The notes under the pieces: generated by a model | The model's input: only the letters and a program-made list of their open reading frames with translations | Databases searched by the model: none | Told to the model about the DNA's origin: nothing | Made by a program: the position numbers and the translations under genes | Shown: positions 1-7,821 of the stretch, one piece after another | Position numbering within the stretch: position 1 is the stretch's first letter | How the letters are laid out: each line of letters begins with the position of its first letter | From: Lachnospiraceae bacterium | GTDB taxonomy: Bacteria > Bacillota > Clostridia > Lachnospirales > Lachnospiraceae | Length of the DNA: 18,668 nt | Reading direction: 5' to 3' | Assembly: GCA_024694785.1 (NCBI GenBank) | Contig: JAILJL010000206.1 | Span: 1-18,668, forward strand

Positions 1-36
1 CAATATCAATCATATAGTTACAATCAATATAGACTG

Positions 37-876
37 CTAAGATTCGCCCTTGTATCCGGCGATTATCACTCTGTCCTTATCATTAAGATCCCGGTACACA
101 TCTACCGGTGTATATCCTTCATATAACAAAATATCTGACACCTCTTCTCCCTGATCGTCCCCGATTTCTAAGGCCAAATGCCCGTTTCTCGTAAGATGTT
201 CCTTGGCCTTAGCAGCTATCTGTCTATAGAAGAAAAGCCCGTCTTCTCTTCCGTCAAGTGCTTCATAAGGCTCAAAATCCTTAACTTCTTTATCCAAAGT
301 CTCGATTACTGCGCTTTTAATATAAGGCGGATTCGAAACTATCAAATCAAAGCATCCTCTGATCTTATCAAACATATCGCTTCTTACGAAGTCGACATCC
401 ATATTATACGACTTTGCGTTCTCTTTTGCCACCAGAAGAGCGGCCCTCGAGATATCGCTTGCCACGGCATCTATCATCGGGTACCGGTTCTTAAGCGACA
501 GGATAATGCATCCGCTTCCCGTACATAGATCAAGCACACGATCGCCGTCTTTTATCACTTTGGCAGCACGCAAAACCAGATTCTCGGTATCAAATCGCGG
601 AATAAGCACCGACGAATTAACCTTGAAAACCATATCCATAAAAGGCGCAAATCCCGTTATGTATTGCAATGGTATGTGTTCTGCCCTCTTGGTCAGCATG
701 ATTCTGTATTGAGTTACTTCCTCTTGGGTAAGCTTCGATTCCTTATGGGTAAGATAGAACGTCCTGTCTATCTTGCACACCAAAGAAAGCAGTGCAAAAG
801 CGTCACCTTCGGGGTTATCCAGATGAGCCTCGGTAAGAATGTACTTACCTGCTTCATACGCCTCTCGATATGTCAT
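37..876 (-). CDS. prmC: Peptide chain release factor N5-glutamine methyltransferase PrmC
   Basis: SAM-dependent methyltransferase expected to methylate the glutamine of the GGQ motif in release factors RF1 and RF2 in the cytoplasm. The 279 aa match the usual family length. Residues 1-80 form the helical N-terminal domain. IPRFDTE (92-98) corresponds to the family's IPRPDTE. SAM motif I is DLCTGSGC (116-123), and the catalytic NPPY signature is at 182-185. The ATG lies 2 nt after the stop of the DUF1385 gene, and its ribosome binding site GAGGG overlaps that gene's end, so the two are probably translationally coupled. In related Firmicutes prfA follows prmC. Here only 36 bases remain to the window edge and no start is convincing there. 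Confidence 0.95.
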   Translation of the reverse strand: MTYREAYEAGKYILTEAHLDNPEGDAFALLSLVCKIDRTFYLTHKESKLTQEEVTQYRIMLTKRAEHIPLQYITGFAPFMDMVFKVNSSVLIPRFDTENLVLRAAKVIKDGDRVLDLCTGSGCIILSLKNRYPMIDAVASDISRAALLVAKENAKSYNMDVDFVRSDMFDKIRGCFDLIVSNPPYIKSAVIETLDKEVKDFEPYEALDGREDGLFFYRQIAAKAKEHLTRNGHLALEIGDDQGEEVSDILLYEGYTPVDVYRDLNDKDRVIIAGYKGES

Positions 877-878
877 AT

Positions 879-1760
879 CTATCCCTCAATAAAAGTTCTC
901 CAATCAAATACTGCTTCGACCGACTTGATTCCCACTTCAATCATATCGTCGTCAGGTTCATTGGTTGTCAAATGCTGAAGCCAGATTCCCGGCTTTGCCA
1001 TTATATCCACAAACTTATTATCAACACTTCCCGCAAAGCGTAAGAATTCATAGGACACTCCCGCAATCACCGGGATTAACAAAAGCCTGATTCCAAACTG
1101 CAGGTAATGTGAATCCACACTTATAAAGCAATAGAATATCATACTTATTATCATTACGATAAAAAGGAATGAAGTTCCGCATCGCTTGTGGAATCTGGAG
1201 CTTTTCCTGACATTCTCCACATTAAGCTCCATACCATGCTCTATGCAATTGATGCACTTATGCTCGGCACCGTGATAAGAAAATACCCGTCTTATATCAT
1301 CAAGTCTCGATATAAGTATTACATAGGCAAAAAAGAATGCTAATCTTACAACACCTTCTATAATCGAAAGCACAAGATTTGAACTCACCCAGCTACCCAG
1401 GCAGCGCGATATTAAATACGGTATTGCCATAAATATTCCAAGAGCGATCAGAATAGAAAATGCAATCACAATGATATTGGACGCCTTTTCCTTCTTATCA
1501 TTTCTCGGCGTATTAACCGCTTCCTCATAGAAAGAAGAAGAATATGTAAGCGACTTCATTCCTATGGTCAGCGAATCGACAAACGCGACTACACCTCTCG
1601 CGAGCGGTATCTTATTGATTCTGTCTCGCGGATTCTTAATATCATATACTTCTGTTACTATCTCCTTATCAGGCTTACGAACCGCAACCGCATATTTGCT
1701 GCCGTTTCTCATCATAACGCCTTCTATTACCGCCTGTCCGCCTATCCTGGAATTCTTCAT
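879..1760 (-). CDS. DUF1385 family membrane protein (YqhQ-like)
   Basis: Integral membrane protein of the DUF1385/YqhQ family; its biochemical function is not established. Family hallmarks are visible: GGQAVIEGVMM near the N terminus (7-17), HGAEHK at 163-168, HKRCGTSFL at 191-199, and the C-terminal PGIWLQHLTTNEPDDD (257-272). About four hydrophobic segments lie near 95-115, 130-151, 196-213 and 223-243. At 293 aa it is within the normal range. Its place between rpmE and prmC is the conserved Firmicutes order. The ATG at 1760 gives the expected N terminus, but the ribosome binding site is poor (only AGAAG very close to the start), and a terminator hairpin ends 19 nt upstream, so expression may be low or depend on readthrough. 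Confidence 0.9.
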   Translation of the reverse strand: MKNSRIGGQAVIEGVMMRNGSKYAVAVRKPDKEIVTEVYDIKNPRDRINKIPLARGVVAFVDSLTIGMKSLTYSSSFYEEAVNTPRNDKKEKASNIIVIAFSILIALGIFMAIPYLISRCLGSWVSSNLVLSIIEGVVRLAFFFAYVILISRLDDIRRVFSYHGAEHKCINCIEHGMELNVENVRKSSRFHKRCGTSFLFIVMIISMIFYCFISVDSHYLQFGIRLLLIPVIAGVSYEFLRFAGSVDNKFVDIMAKPGIWLQHLTTNEPDDDMIEVGIKSVEAVFDWRTFIEG

Positions 1761-1779
1761 ATCTTCTGTATCGCTTTCT

Positions 1780-1810
1780 AAAAAAATAGGGTTGAGGCAA
1801 ACCTCAACCC
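1780..1810 (-). terminator. Intrinsic terminator after rpmE
   Basis: Read on the minus strand, a perfect 9-bp stem GGGTTGAGG / CCTCAACCC with loop TTTG is followed by TA and seven T residues. It begins 13 nt after the rpmE stop codon and ends 19 nt before the DUF1385 start codon. It is a strong rho-independent terminator by appearance. Because the next gene follows so closely, it may act as a partial terminator between rpmE and the DUF1385-prmC pair. Confidence 0.9.
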
Positions 1811-1823
1811 AAAGATTCTAAAA

Positions 1824-2030
1824 TTATTCAGCCTTAATGCCATACTTCTTGTTGAACTGATCGATACGGCCGCGAGCCTTAGTTGCCTTCTGCTGTCCTG
1901 TGTAGAACGGGTGGCACTTTGAGCAGATTTCTACGTGGATCTCCTGCTTTGTTGAACCTGTTACAAAAGTATTGCCGCAGTTGCATGTAACTGTTGCCTG
2001 ATAATACTCCGGATGGATTCCTTCTTTCAT
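1824..2030 (-). CDS. rpmE: 50S ribosomal protein L31 (bL31), zinc-binding form
   Basis: Small protein of the large ribosomal subunit, 68 aa. It starts MKEGIHPEY as typical L31 does and carries the four zinc-ligand cysteines C16, C18, C36 and C39 (CNC and CSKC), marking the zinc-containing C+ paralogue rather than the zinc-free form. A GTG at 2039 is in frame, but the ATG at 2030 is preferred because AGAGGTG sits 6 nt before it and the protein then matches the family N terminus. A good promoter lies about 80 nt upstream and a strong terminator follows the stop codon, so it can be a single-gene transcript. Confidence 0.97.
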   Translation of the reverse strand: MKEGIHPEYYQATVTCNCGNTFVTGSTKQEIHVEICSKCHPFYTGQQKATKARGRIDQFNKKYGIKAE

Positions 2031-2081
2031 GATTTTCACCTCTCACAATATATTAAACTTATTATTAACATCTCGAACTTT

Positions 2082-2097
2082 GTCTGCCTTAGCAAAC
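2082..2097 (-). promoter_or_regulatory. Hairpin at the predicted 5' end of the rpmE transcript
   Basis: On the minus strand GTTTGC-TAAG-GCAGAC forms a 6-bp stem (one G-U pair) with a 4-nt loop, almost at the transcription start predicted from the promoter at 2107-2135. Leader RNAs that let ribosomal proteins repress their own mRNA are known for many r-protein genes, including L31 in several bacterial groups. Whether this hairpin belongs to such an element cannot be told by eye. It could also simply protect the 5' end. Confidence 0.4.
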
Positions 2098-2106
2098 AGC
2101 TTAATC

Positions 2107-2135
2107 ATTGTAACATACTTAATATATATCTGCAA
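2107..2135 (-). promoter_or_regulatory. Predicted sigma-A promoter for rpmE
   Basis: Minus strand: -35 TTGCAG (2130-2135), 17-nt spacer, -10 TACAAT (2107-2112). Both boxes are close to consensus and the spacing is ideal. Transcription would start near 2100, giving an untranslated leader of about 70 nt before the ATG at 2030. Confidence 0.8.
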
Positions 2136-2147
2136 GTACTTTTATAA

Positions 2148-3350
2148 TTATTTTTGCTCAAGACTTGTAAGTCCTCTTTCACCGGCCGTTATGACTATCA
2201 CCGCTCCCGCTAATGCCATTATGCTAGATATAAGGAGCATTGTATTAACTGAAAACCTGTCTATAATCACTCCGCCCATAAGGCTTCCCACAAACGATCC
2301 CAAAGCCGTAGTCATAGTCATCATTGCCTGTCCTCTTACTCTGTTATTGTAGTCGATTATATTCTCTACGAATAGTATACTTGCTCCGGCGAAAATACCA
2401 TATCCAAGCATCGACAGCGACATTGAAAAGTACATAACCACCATGTTCTTGGCAAGATACATAACAACGTTACGCACAAATATGAAGAATACGGCAAATT
2501 TAAAGAGTGTACCGGACGGAACTTTTTTATTAATCGTACTGAGAAGAAACAATGCAGGCAATTCGCATGCGGCGGCAATAAAAATACCATATCCCATCTC
2601 AGAACTCGTAAGTCCTATATTATCGTATATCTGAAACATGTAATTACTTATGATATTGTGGCTCACGAATACAAGTATATTACCCACTATAACTATGAAA
2701 AAACGCTTATATCGCAAGATAAATCCGATAAGGGATAAATTATCTCCCGTACTCTTTCCTTCATCCGTAACGGCATTTTTTGCGTTCTCATCAATGCCCT
2801 TAAAATGAAAGGTCGCTATCGCTATAATCAAGAGAATGTATATTGCAATAATAGCATATATTATCACATTCACACCCTGTCTCTCGATAAGCACGCCGAG
2901 AATCGCAGAACAGATTGCATATGCAAGTGACCCAATACCTCTTGCTATACCAAAATCTATCGGTATTCCCTTTGACACGAAAAACATGGCAAGGGAATAT
3001 GTAAGCGGCGTCATTATCTGTGAAAAAGCTATAATAAGCGTATACAGTAAAAACACCATCCAGAATACCTTATTAAACGACAGAAGCATTCCGGCCAGTA
3101 TCATTATTATTACCGAAAACGTCATAAGAAGCTTATGCAGAATAAGCTTCTTACTTCTGTCCGCAAAGCCTCCCACCACAGGCTGCGCTATTGCGGATAA
3201 TATACTTCCGAGGGAAAGGATATAACCTATCTCGGTATTACTTAAACCTTTATCGAGAAGATACATACCGGCATATGCCAATATCGCACTGAAAGTCGAC
3301 CAGAATGCTGCCTGTAATATGCAATATCTCGCTGTTGCTTTTAATCTCAT
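2148..3350 (-). CDS. MFS transporter, LacY/MFS_1_like type, substrate unknown
   Basis: Polytopic inner-membrane carrier of 400 aa with about twelve hydrophobic segments split by a polar central loop (about 183-205), the usual two-halves layout of the major facilitator superfamily. The loop between segments 2 and 3 carries the family motif A as GGFADRSKK (60-68). The N terminus, with an aromatic WSTFSAILAYAGMYL stretch, resembles the oligosaccharide/nucleoside symporter-like branch (MFS_1_like), so a sugar or similar substrate is possible but not shown. The ATG follows the rho stop codon by 8 nt; AGGA of its ribosome binding site overlaps that stop codon, which indicates co-transcription and translational coupling with rho. 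I see no terminator after it, so transcripts may run into rpmE. Confidence 0.85.
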   Translation of the reverse strand: MRLKATARYCILQAAFWSTFSAILAYAGMYLLDKGLSNTEIGYILSLGSILSAIAQPVVGGFADRSKKLILHKLLMTFSVIIMILAGMLLSFNKVFWMVFLLYTLIIAFSQIMTPLTYSLAMFFVSKGIPIDFGIARGIGSLAYAICSAILGVLIERQGVNVIIYAIIAIYILLIIAIATFHFKGIDENAKNAVTDEGKSTGDNLSLIGFILRYKRFFIVIVGNILVFVSHNIISNYMFQIYDNIGLTSSEMGYGIFIAAACELPALFLLSTINKKVPSGTLFKFAVFFIFVRNVVMYLAKNMVVMYFSMSLSMLGYGIFAGASILFVENIIDYNNRVRGQAMMTMTTALGSFVGSLMGGVIIDRFSVNTMLLISSIMALAGAVIVITAGERGLTSLEQK

Positions 3351-3358
3351 AATTAATC

Positions 3359-4792
3359 CTAGAACATACGTCTCTTCAATATTTCTTCAGTCAATGCTCT
3401 GTTACTCGTCGATGACTGGAACGCTCTTAATAACGTCTCTGTTGCTGCCTCGGACTTGGCACCGTTAAGCGCACGTCGTGCAATCTCCATCGCCTGCTGC
3501 TCCGTCTCCGAAAGAAGAAGGTCGTCTCTTCTTGTACCGGACTTAACAATATCAACCGCAGGGAATATTCTCTTCTCGGAAAGCTTCCTGTCAAGAACAA
3601 GTTCCATATTACCGGTTCCTTTGAATTCCTCGAATACAACATCATCCATCTTACTGCCTGTCTCCACAAGTGCGGTCGCAAGAATTGTAAGACTTCCGCC
3701 TTCTCTCATCTTTCTTGCCGCACCAAAGAACTTCTTAGGCATATGAAGTGAAGCCGGATCAAGACCACCGGTCAAAGTTCTTCCACTCGGCGGAACCGTA
3801 AGGTTATACGCTCTTGTAAGTCTTGTAATTGAATCAAGAAGAATTATAACGTCCTCTCCCGATTCAACAAGTCTCTTGGCACGTTCCAAAACCATCTCCG
3901 ATACCCTCTTATGATGCTCAGGAAGCTCATCAAATGTAGAATATATAACCTCTACCTGTTTGCCCTGGATAGCTTCCTTGATATCCGTAACTTCCTCGGG
4001 TCTCTCATCAATAAGCAGAATTATCAAATGCATCTCAGGATTATTCTTAAGAACTGCACGCGCAACCTGCTTAAGAAGCGTCGTCTTACCGGCCTTAGGC
4101 GGGGATACAATCATACCTCTTTGTCCCTTACCTATAGGAGCAATCAAGTCTACGATTCTCTGTGCAACCGAACAATTCGGATATTCAAGATGAATTCTTT
4201 CATACGGAAATACAGGCGTCAAAGTCTCAAATCCCGCACGCGTACAACAGTACTCCGGTTCTCTTCCGTTAACCGATACTATATAGAGTAATGCCGCATA
4301 CTTCTCCTTCTCATCTTCTCTCTCTTTGATTCGCTTGCATCCTTTTACGTAATCTCCGGTCTTAAGACGATATTTCTTGATAAGTCCCGCACTTACATAT
4401 ATATCCTCATCACCCGGAAGGAAATTATCGCTTCTTATGAATCCGTATCCACCTTCTGTAATTTCAAGAATACCGCCAACCATTACTCCGCTGTCAAGAG
4501 CTTTAATCTCTTCAGGCATCTCGCTTCTTATATTCATATCCCTCTTTAACTCTTTCTCAGTCATATAGATATCATAATTTCTTACGGCGGTATTAGCCTG
4601 TCTTCCCGGTCTTTTGGCCTGTTCTTTTTCTTCTCCGACGCTTTCAGACTTTGATGCGGAACTTTCCTTCTCATCAAGTGCAAGCATTGCTTCCACTATA
4701 TCCGCCTTTTTCATACCTTTAACGTCAATACCTCTATGGGACGCAATATCCGCAAGAACCGTTTTCGCTAAGCTTTCATACTTTTCTCTCAT
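3359..4792 (-). CDS. rho: Transcription termination factor Rho
   Basis: Hexameric RNA helicase that ends transcription of untranslated RNA. Numbering from the ATG at 4792 (477 aa): Rho N-terminal domain about 1-40 (GIDVKGMKKADIVEAML); charged low-complexity linker about 41-75; cold-shock RNA-binding domain about 103-150 with GGYGFIRSDNFLPG; Walker A SPPKAGKTT 230-238; IDERPEEVTD 261-270; Walker B VIILLDSITR 315-324; secondary-site loop VPPSGRTLTGG 333-343. An in-frame TTG at 4858 would add 22 residues unlike Rho; the ATG has GGAAGGA 7 nt upstream and is preferred. The protein is longer than common Rho (about 420 aa), mainly through the linker, a variation seen in several Firmicutes and Actinobacteria. 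Confidence 0.96.
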   Translation of the reverse strand: MREKYESLAKTVLADIASHRGIDVKGMKKADIVEAMLALDEKESSASKSESVGEEKEQAKRPGRQANTAVRNYDIYMTEKELKRDMNIRSEMPEEIKALDSGVMVGGILEITEGGYGFIRSDNFLPGDEDIYVSAGLIKKYRLKTGDYVKGCKRIKEREDEKEKYAALLYIVSVNGREPEYCCTRAGFETLTPVFPYERIHLEYPNCSVAQRIVDLIAPIGKGQRGMIVSPPKAGKTTLLKQVARAVLKNNPEMHLIILLIDERPEEVTDIKEAIQGKQVEVIYSTFDELPEHHKRVSEMVLERAKRLVESGEDVIILLDSITRLTRAYNLTVPPSGRTLTGGLDPASLHMPKKFFGAARKMREGGSLTILATALVETGSKMDDVVFEEFKGTGNMELVLDRKLSEKRIFPAVDIVKSGTRRDDLLLSETEQQAMEIARRALNGAKSEAATETLLRAFQSSTSNRALTEEILKRRMF

Positions 4793-4872
4793 ATAATCTT
4801 CCTTCCGTATATCAAAATATAAATCAGTGAGTAGATGCCCGAACCGACATGAAATCAAAAAAACAAATCGAT

Positions 4873-4900
4873 ATTATACTAGACTCCGAATCACATACAA
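4873..4900 (-). promoter_or_regulatory. Predicted sigma-A promoter for rho
   Basis: Minus strand: -35 TTGTAT (4895-4900), 16-nt spacer, perfect -10 TATAAT (4873-4878). The predicted start near 4866 gives a leader of about 75 nt with a T-rich run early on. No stable hairpin is evident in the leader. It lies between the opp terminator and rho, as expected for an independent rho-MFS unit. Confidence 0.75.
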
Positions 4901-4978
4901 GCGATTCAACTAATTAATACAATACTCTATTTTTAAAAAAGTTTCAATCCCATATTTTTTATCTTTCTTTTCGTCCAC

Positions 4979-5014
4979 AAAAAAAGAAGAAAGACCGCAG
5001 TTTCCCGCGGCCTT
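4979..5014 (-). terminator. Intrinsic terminator of the opp operon
   Basis: About 20 nt after the oppA stop codon, the minus strand forms a 10-bp stem AAGGCCGCGG / CTGCGGTCTT (two G-U pairs) around a GAAA tetraloop, followed by a T-rich tract (CTTCTTTTTTT). It is GC-rich, well formed and placed at the operon end. Confidence 0.9.
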
Positions 5015-5035
5015 CCCTCTCAAAAAAGAAAGGAT

Positions 5036-6763
5036 CTATTTTCTGGTTGCATACGTAAAGAAGTAATATCCCAGTGGTGTCTGGAAGCAATTCTCGATAC
5101 CATCTGCTATACAGAATGCTCTTGTGTAATAGTAGATTGGGCATACAGGGAATCCGTTTTCACCAAACAACTCTTCTTCAGCCTGGTAAAGGATAGCATC
5201 ACGCTCTGCGCTGGCTGCCTTTGACTTAGCTGCCAATACATCAGCATCAAACTTGCTGTCTGAATAAAGTCCGTAGTTATATGGATTACCTGTTGTGAAA
5301 AGCTCCAGGTATGTAAGTGCATCGTTATAATCTGCGATCCAGCCAAGACGTGCTACACCGAATGTGTGCTCGCCAAGACCTGTTGTATATGTATTCCATT
5401 CCTGGTTCTGAAGTGCGATATTAAGTCCGAGTACTGTCTGCCAATCGGAACCAACTGCTTCTGCAATAGCCTTATGTGCTTCGGAAGTATTGAAGTTGTA
5501 TACTACTGTTGTATCTGCATTCCACTTTCCGTCAGCAATTGCTGAATCATAAAGTTCCTTCGCAAGTGCGCAACGTCCTGAATATGTTGAAAGATCAAAT
5601 GCCGGATATGCCTTCTGCATTGCAGAATACATAGCACCAAGCTCGGAGATTCCTTCTGAGAAGTCCTTGCCCGTTGAGTCTGTAATACCCTTAGCAACAA
5701 GTCCTGTAGCAGGAGTCTGTCCTCCCTGTGTAACGTTTTCAACGATGTTCTCTCTATCTATACTAAGTACCATAGCTGCACGTACTCTCCAGTCGGTAAC
5801 GATACTGCAGTTAATGTAGAGATAATATGTACCGATGTAAGGATCAATGAAGCAATCGCCTGATGCCTTAAGGCTTTCAATCATATCTGAAGGGAAGCTC
5901 TCGATAAAGTCGAATTCGCCTGCCTGATAGCTTGAAAGAATAGCTGTCTCGGAATCTGATAAGCCCCACTTAATCTGATCAGGACCAAGGTTATCATAAT
6001 CATAATACTTCTCATTCTTTTCCATTAAGATATAGCTGTCATGTACCCACTCAACAATCTTATATGGGCCGTTAACAACGATATTCGCAGGATCTGTCCA
6101 GTTATCATTTCCTTCAACTACATCTTCACGAAGAGGCATTAATGATGCGAAACCGCAAAGAGACATGAAATATGCACAAGGTGACTCAAGAGTAATCTCT
6201 AATGTCTTCTCGTCAATTGCCTTGATTCCGAGTTCGGACTTATCCTTATCACCTGCCTGAATTGCAGCTGCATTAAGAACGATATTGTCAAGGATGTAAC
6301 CATAATCGGATGCTGTTGCCGGATCAACGATTCTTCTCCAGGCATATACGAAATCATTAGCTGTAACTTCTACACCGTCAGACCAGTAAATATCATCACG
6401 AAGTGTGAAGGTATATACCATCTCGTCATCAGAAATCTTAACTTCTTTCGCCTGACCAAAATCAATATCGCTGTTGTACATCTGCTTTGACTCATCAGAA
6501 TACTCGGATGTAGGAACGTACTTCATTAAGCCTTCAAACTGATGCTGTGTGTAAGTAGAACCATCAACTGATGAAATGAGACCCGGATCGATTGTCTCAG
6601 GCTCAGATGCGATACATGCATTAAGAATGAATGGTCCTTTATCCTTACCTGTGTCGCCGCCGTTGTTGCCGCCATTATTACCTGTATTGGTATTTCCACC
6701 GCATGCTACAAGGGCTAATACCATAGCTGCAACAAGTAAAATTGAAACTAGTTTCTTTTTCAT
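5036..6763 (-). CDS. oppA: Oligopeptide-binding lipoprotein OppA (SBP family 5)
   Basis: Extracellular, lipid-anchored receptor that captures peptides for the OppBCDF importer. Residues 1-20 are a lipoprotein signal peptide (KKK, hydrophobic core) ending in the lipobox LVAC with C21 as the acylated cysteine. A Gly/Asn-rich flexible linker covers about 22-43, then a full-length SBP_bac_5 domain follows (575 aa total, normal). Characteristic elements are EPETIDPG near 54-61, YTFTLRDDIYWSDG and TANDFVYAWRRI, typical of the family. Peptide specificity cannot be read from the sequence, and a dipeptide receptor is not excluded. The start has a strong AAGGAGG 9 nt upstream. It is the last gene of the operon, preceded by a 62-nt gap with a hairpin and followed by a terminator; many such operons put the receptor first. 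Confidence 0.93.
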   Translation of the reverse strand: MKKKLVSILLVAAMVLALVACGGNTNTGNNGGNNGGDTGKDKGPFILNACIASEPETIDPGLISSVDGSTYTQHQFEGLMKYVPTSEYSDESKQMYNSDIDFGQAKEVKISDDEMVYTFTLRDDIYWSDGVEVTANDFVYAWRRIVDPATASDYGYILDNIVLNAAAIQAGDKDKSELGIKAIDEKTLEITLESPCAYFMSLCGFASLMPLREDVVEGNDNWTDPANIVVNGPYKIVEWVHDSYILMEKNEKYYDYDNLGPDQIKWGLSDSETAILSSYQAGEFDFIESFPSDMIESLKASGDCFIDPYIGTYYLYINCSIVTDWRVRAAMVLSIDRENIVENVTQGGQTPATGLVAKGITDSTGKDFSEGISELGAMYSAMQKAYPAFDLSTYSGRCALAKELYDSAIADGKWNADTTVVYNFNTSEAHKAIAEAVGSDWQTVLGLNIALQNQEWNTYTTGLGEHTFGVARLGWIADYNDALTYLELFTTGNPYNYGLYSDSKFDADVLAAKSKAASAERDAILYQAEEELFGENGFPVCPIYYYTRAFCIADGIENCFQTPLGYYFFTYATRK

Positions 6764-6787
6764 TAGATGAAACCTCCTTATTATTTT

Positions 6788-6817
6788 CCATATATTAAAA
6801 GGGTTAAACCCATATGG
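6788..6817 (-). promoter_or_regulatory. Stem-loop between oppF and oppA
   Basis: On the minus strand CCATAT (6812-6817) pairs with ATATGG (6788-6793), enclosing a second short stem GGGT/ACCC (6801-6811) that is followed by TTTTA. It could be a weak terminator, an RNase processing site or an mRNA-stabilising structure giving oppA a different level from the transporter subunits. The thermodynamic stability is modest. Confidence 0.45.
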
Positions 6818-6825
6818 TACTTTAA

Positions 6826-7818
6826 TTATTTCTCAAGTAAATGACATGCAGCATAATGCTTCGGTGCATACTCCTTAAGTACAGGCATATCCTGCTTACA
6901 ACGCTCTGTCGCATAAGGACATCTTGTATGGAATCTGCATCCCGAAGGCGGATTAATCGGGCTTGGGATATCTCCTTCAAGGATAATTCTCTCCCTTGCT
7001 CTGCTCTTAACAGGATCCGGTAACGGAACTGCCGATAAAAGCGTCTTGGTGTAAGGATGTATCGGATTGGAGCAAAGTTCGAAACTATCTGCAAGTTCTA
7101 CCATACAACCAAGATACATAACACCGATTCTGTCGGAAATATGTCTTACAACCGAAATATCATGTGCAATGAAAAGATATGTAAGTCCCATATCAGACTG
7201 CAGATCTTCAAGCATATTAACTACCTGAGACTGAATAGATACATCAAGCGCCGAAATAGGCTCATCACATACGATAAACTCAGGATTAACCGCCAAAGCT
7301 CTTGCGATTCCGACTCTCTGCTGTTGTCCGCCGGAGAACTCGTGCGGGAATCTGTTTGCATGCTCCGTATTAAGTCCTACTTCCGAAAGAAGCTCTCTTA
7401 TTCTATCCGTTCTGTCCTGCTTACTTTGACATAACTTATGAATGTCAAGCGCTTCTCCGATAATCTCACCTACCGTCATACGAGGATCGAGTGACGCCGA
7501 CGGATCCTGGAAAATAATCTGCATCTTTCTCCTATATGGAAGCATGTTCTCAGCTATATGCTTCCCGGAATCGTATATAGGCTTACCATCATATACGATC
7601 TTGCCCGATGTCGGCTCATGGAGTCTTATTATAGTACGGCCGAGCGTTGTCTTACCGCAGCCACTCTCGCCTACAAGGCCTAATGTCTCGCCCTTATAAA
7701 TATTAAAAGTAGCGCTTTCAACCGCCTGTACATAATTCTTCTTAAATCCGCCGGTCTTAACGGCGAAATACTTCTTAAGGTTCTCTACCTCGAGGAGTAC
7801 CTTTCTCTCTTCTGCCAT
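6826..7818 (-). CDS. oppF: Oligopeptide ABC transporter ATP-binding protein OppF
   Basis: One of two cytoplasmic ATPases powering peptide import. It is 330 aa, typical length. Walker A GESGCGKT (50-57), Q-loop [12 protein letters not shown] (101-112), ABC signature FSGGQQQR (161-168), Walker B FIVCDEP (181-187), D-loop SALD, H-loop His219. The C-terminal oligopeptide/dipeptide extension has four cysteines, C294, C300, C307 and C325 (C-X5-C-X6-C-X17-C), a pattern associated with an iron-sulfur cluster in some related transporters. The ATG is 3 nt after the oppD stop; AAGGAGGAG lies within the oppD end, so translation is coupled. OppF rather than OppD is assigned from its longer N-terminal insertion ([13 protein letters not shown]) and its position after oppD. 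Confidence 0.93.
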   Translation of the reverse strand: MAEERKVLLEVENLKKYFAVKTGGFKKNYVQAVESATFNIYKGETLGLVGESGCGKTTLGRTIIRLHEPTSGKIVYDGKPIYDSGKHIAENMLPYRRKMQIIFQDPSASLDPRMTVGEIIGEALDIHKLCQSKQDRTDRIRELLSEVGLNTEHANRFPHEFSGGQQQRVGIARALAVNPEFIVCDEPISALDVSIQSQVVNMLEDLQSDMGLTYLFIAHDISVVRHISDRIGVMYLGCMVELADSFELCSNPIHPYTKTLLSAVPLPDPVKSRARERIILEGDIPSPINPPSGCRFHTRCPYATERCKQDMPVLKEYAPKHYAACHLLEK

Positions 7819-7821
7819 CTT

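Noticed and set aside
1..30. Near-repeat CAATATCAAT / CAATCAATAT at the left edge
   Set aside because: Short, AT-rich and imperfect in a small intergenic gap; no evidence for an attachment site or mobile element.
1761..1812. Promoter TTGGGT-N18-TATTTT inside the terminator for the DUF1385 gene
   Set aside because: Both boxes match consensus poorly and the bases are better explained as the terminator stem and its T tract.
2031..2039. GTG start adding three residues to L31
   Set aside because: That GTG is part of the Shine-Dalgarno region (AGAGGTG); the ATG at 2030 gives the conserved L31 N terminus.
4793..4858. Upstream TTG start adding 22 residues to Rho
   Set aside because: The added residues do not resemble Rho, the region is the predicted leader, and the ATG at 4792 has a good Shine-Dalgarno sequence.
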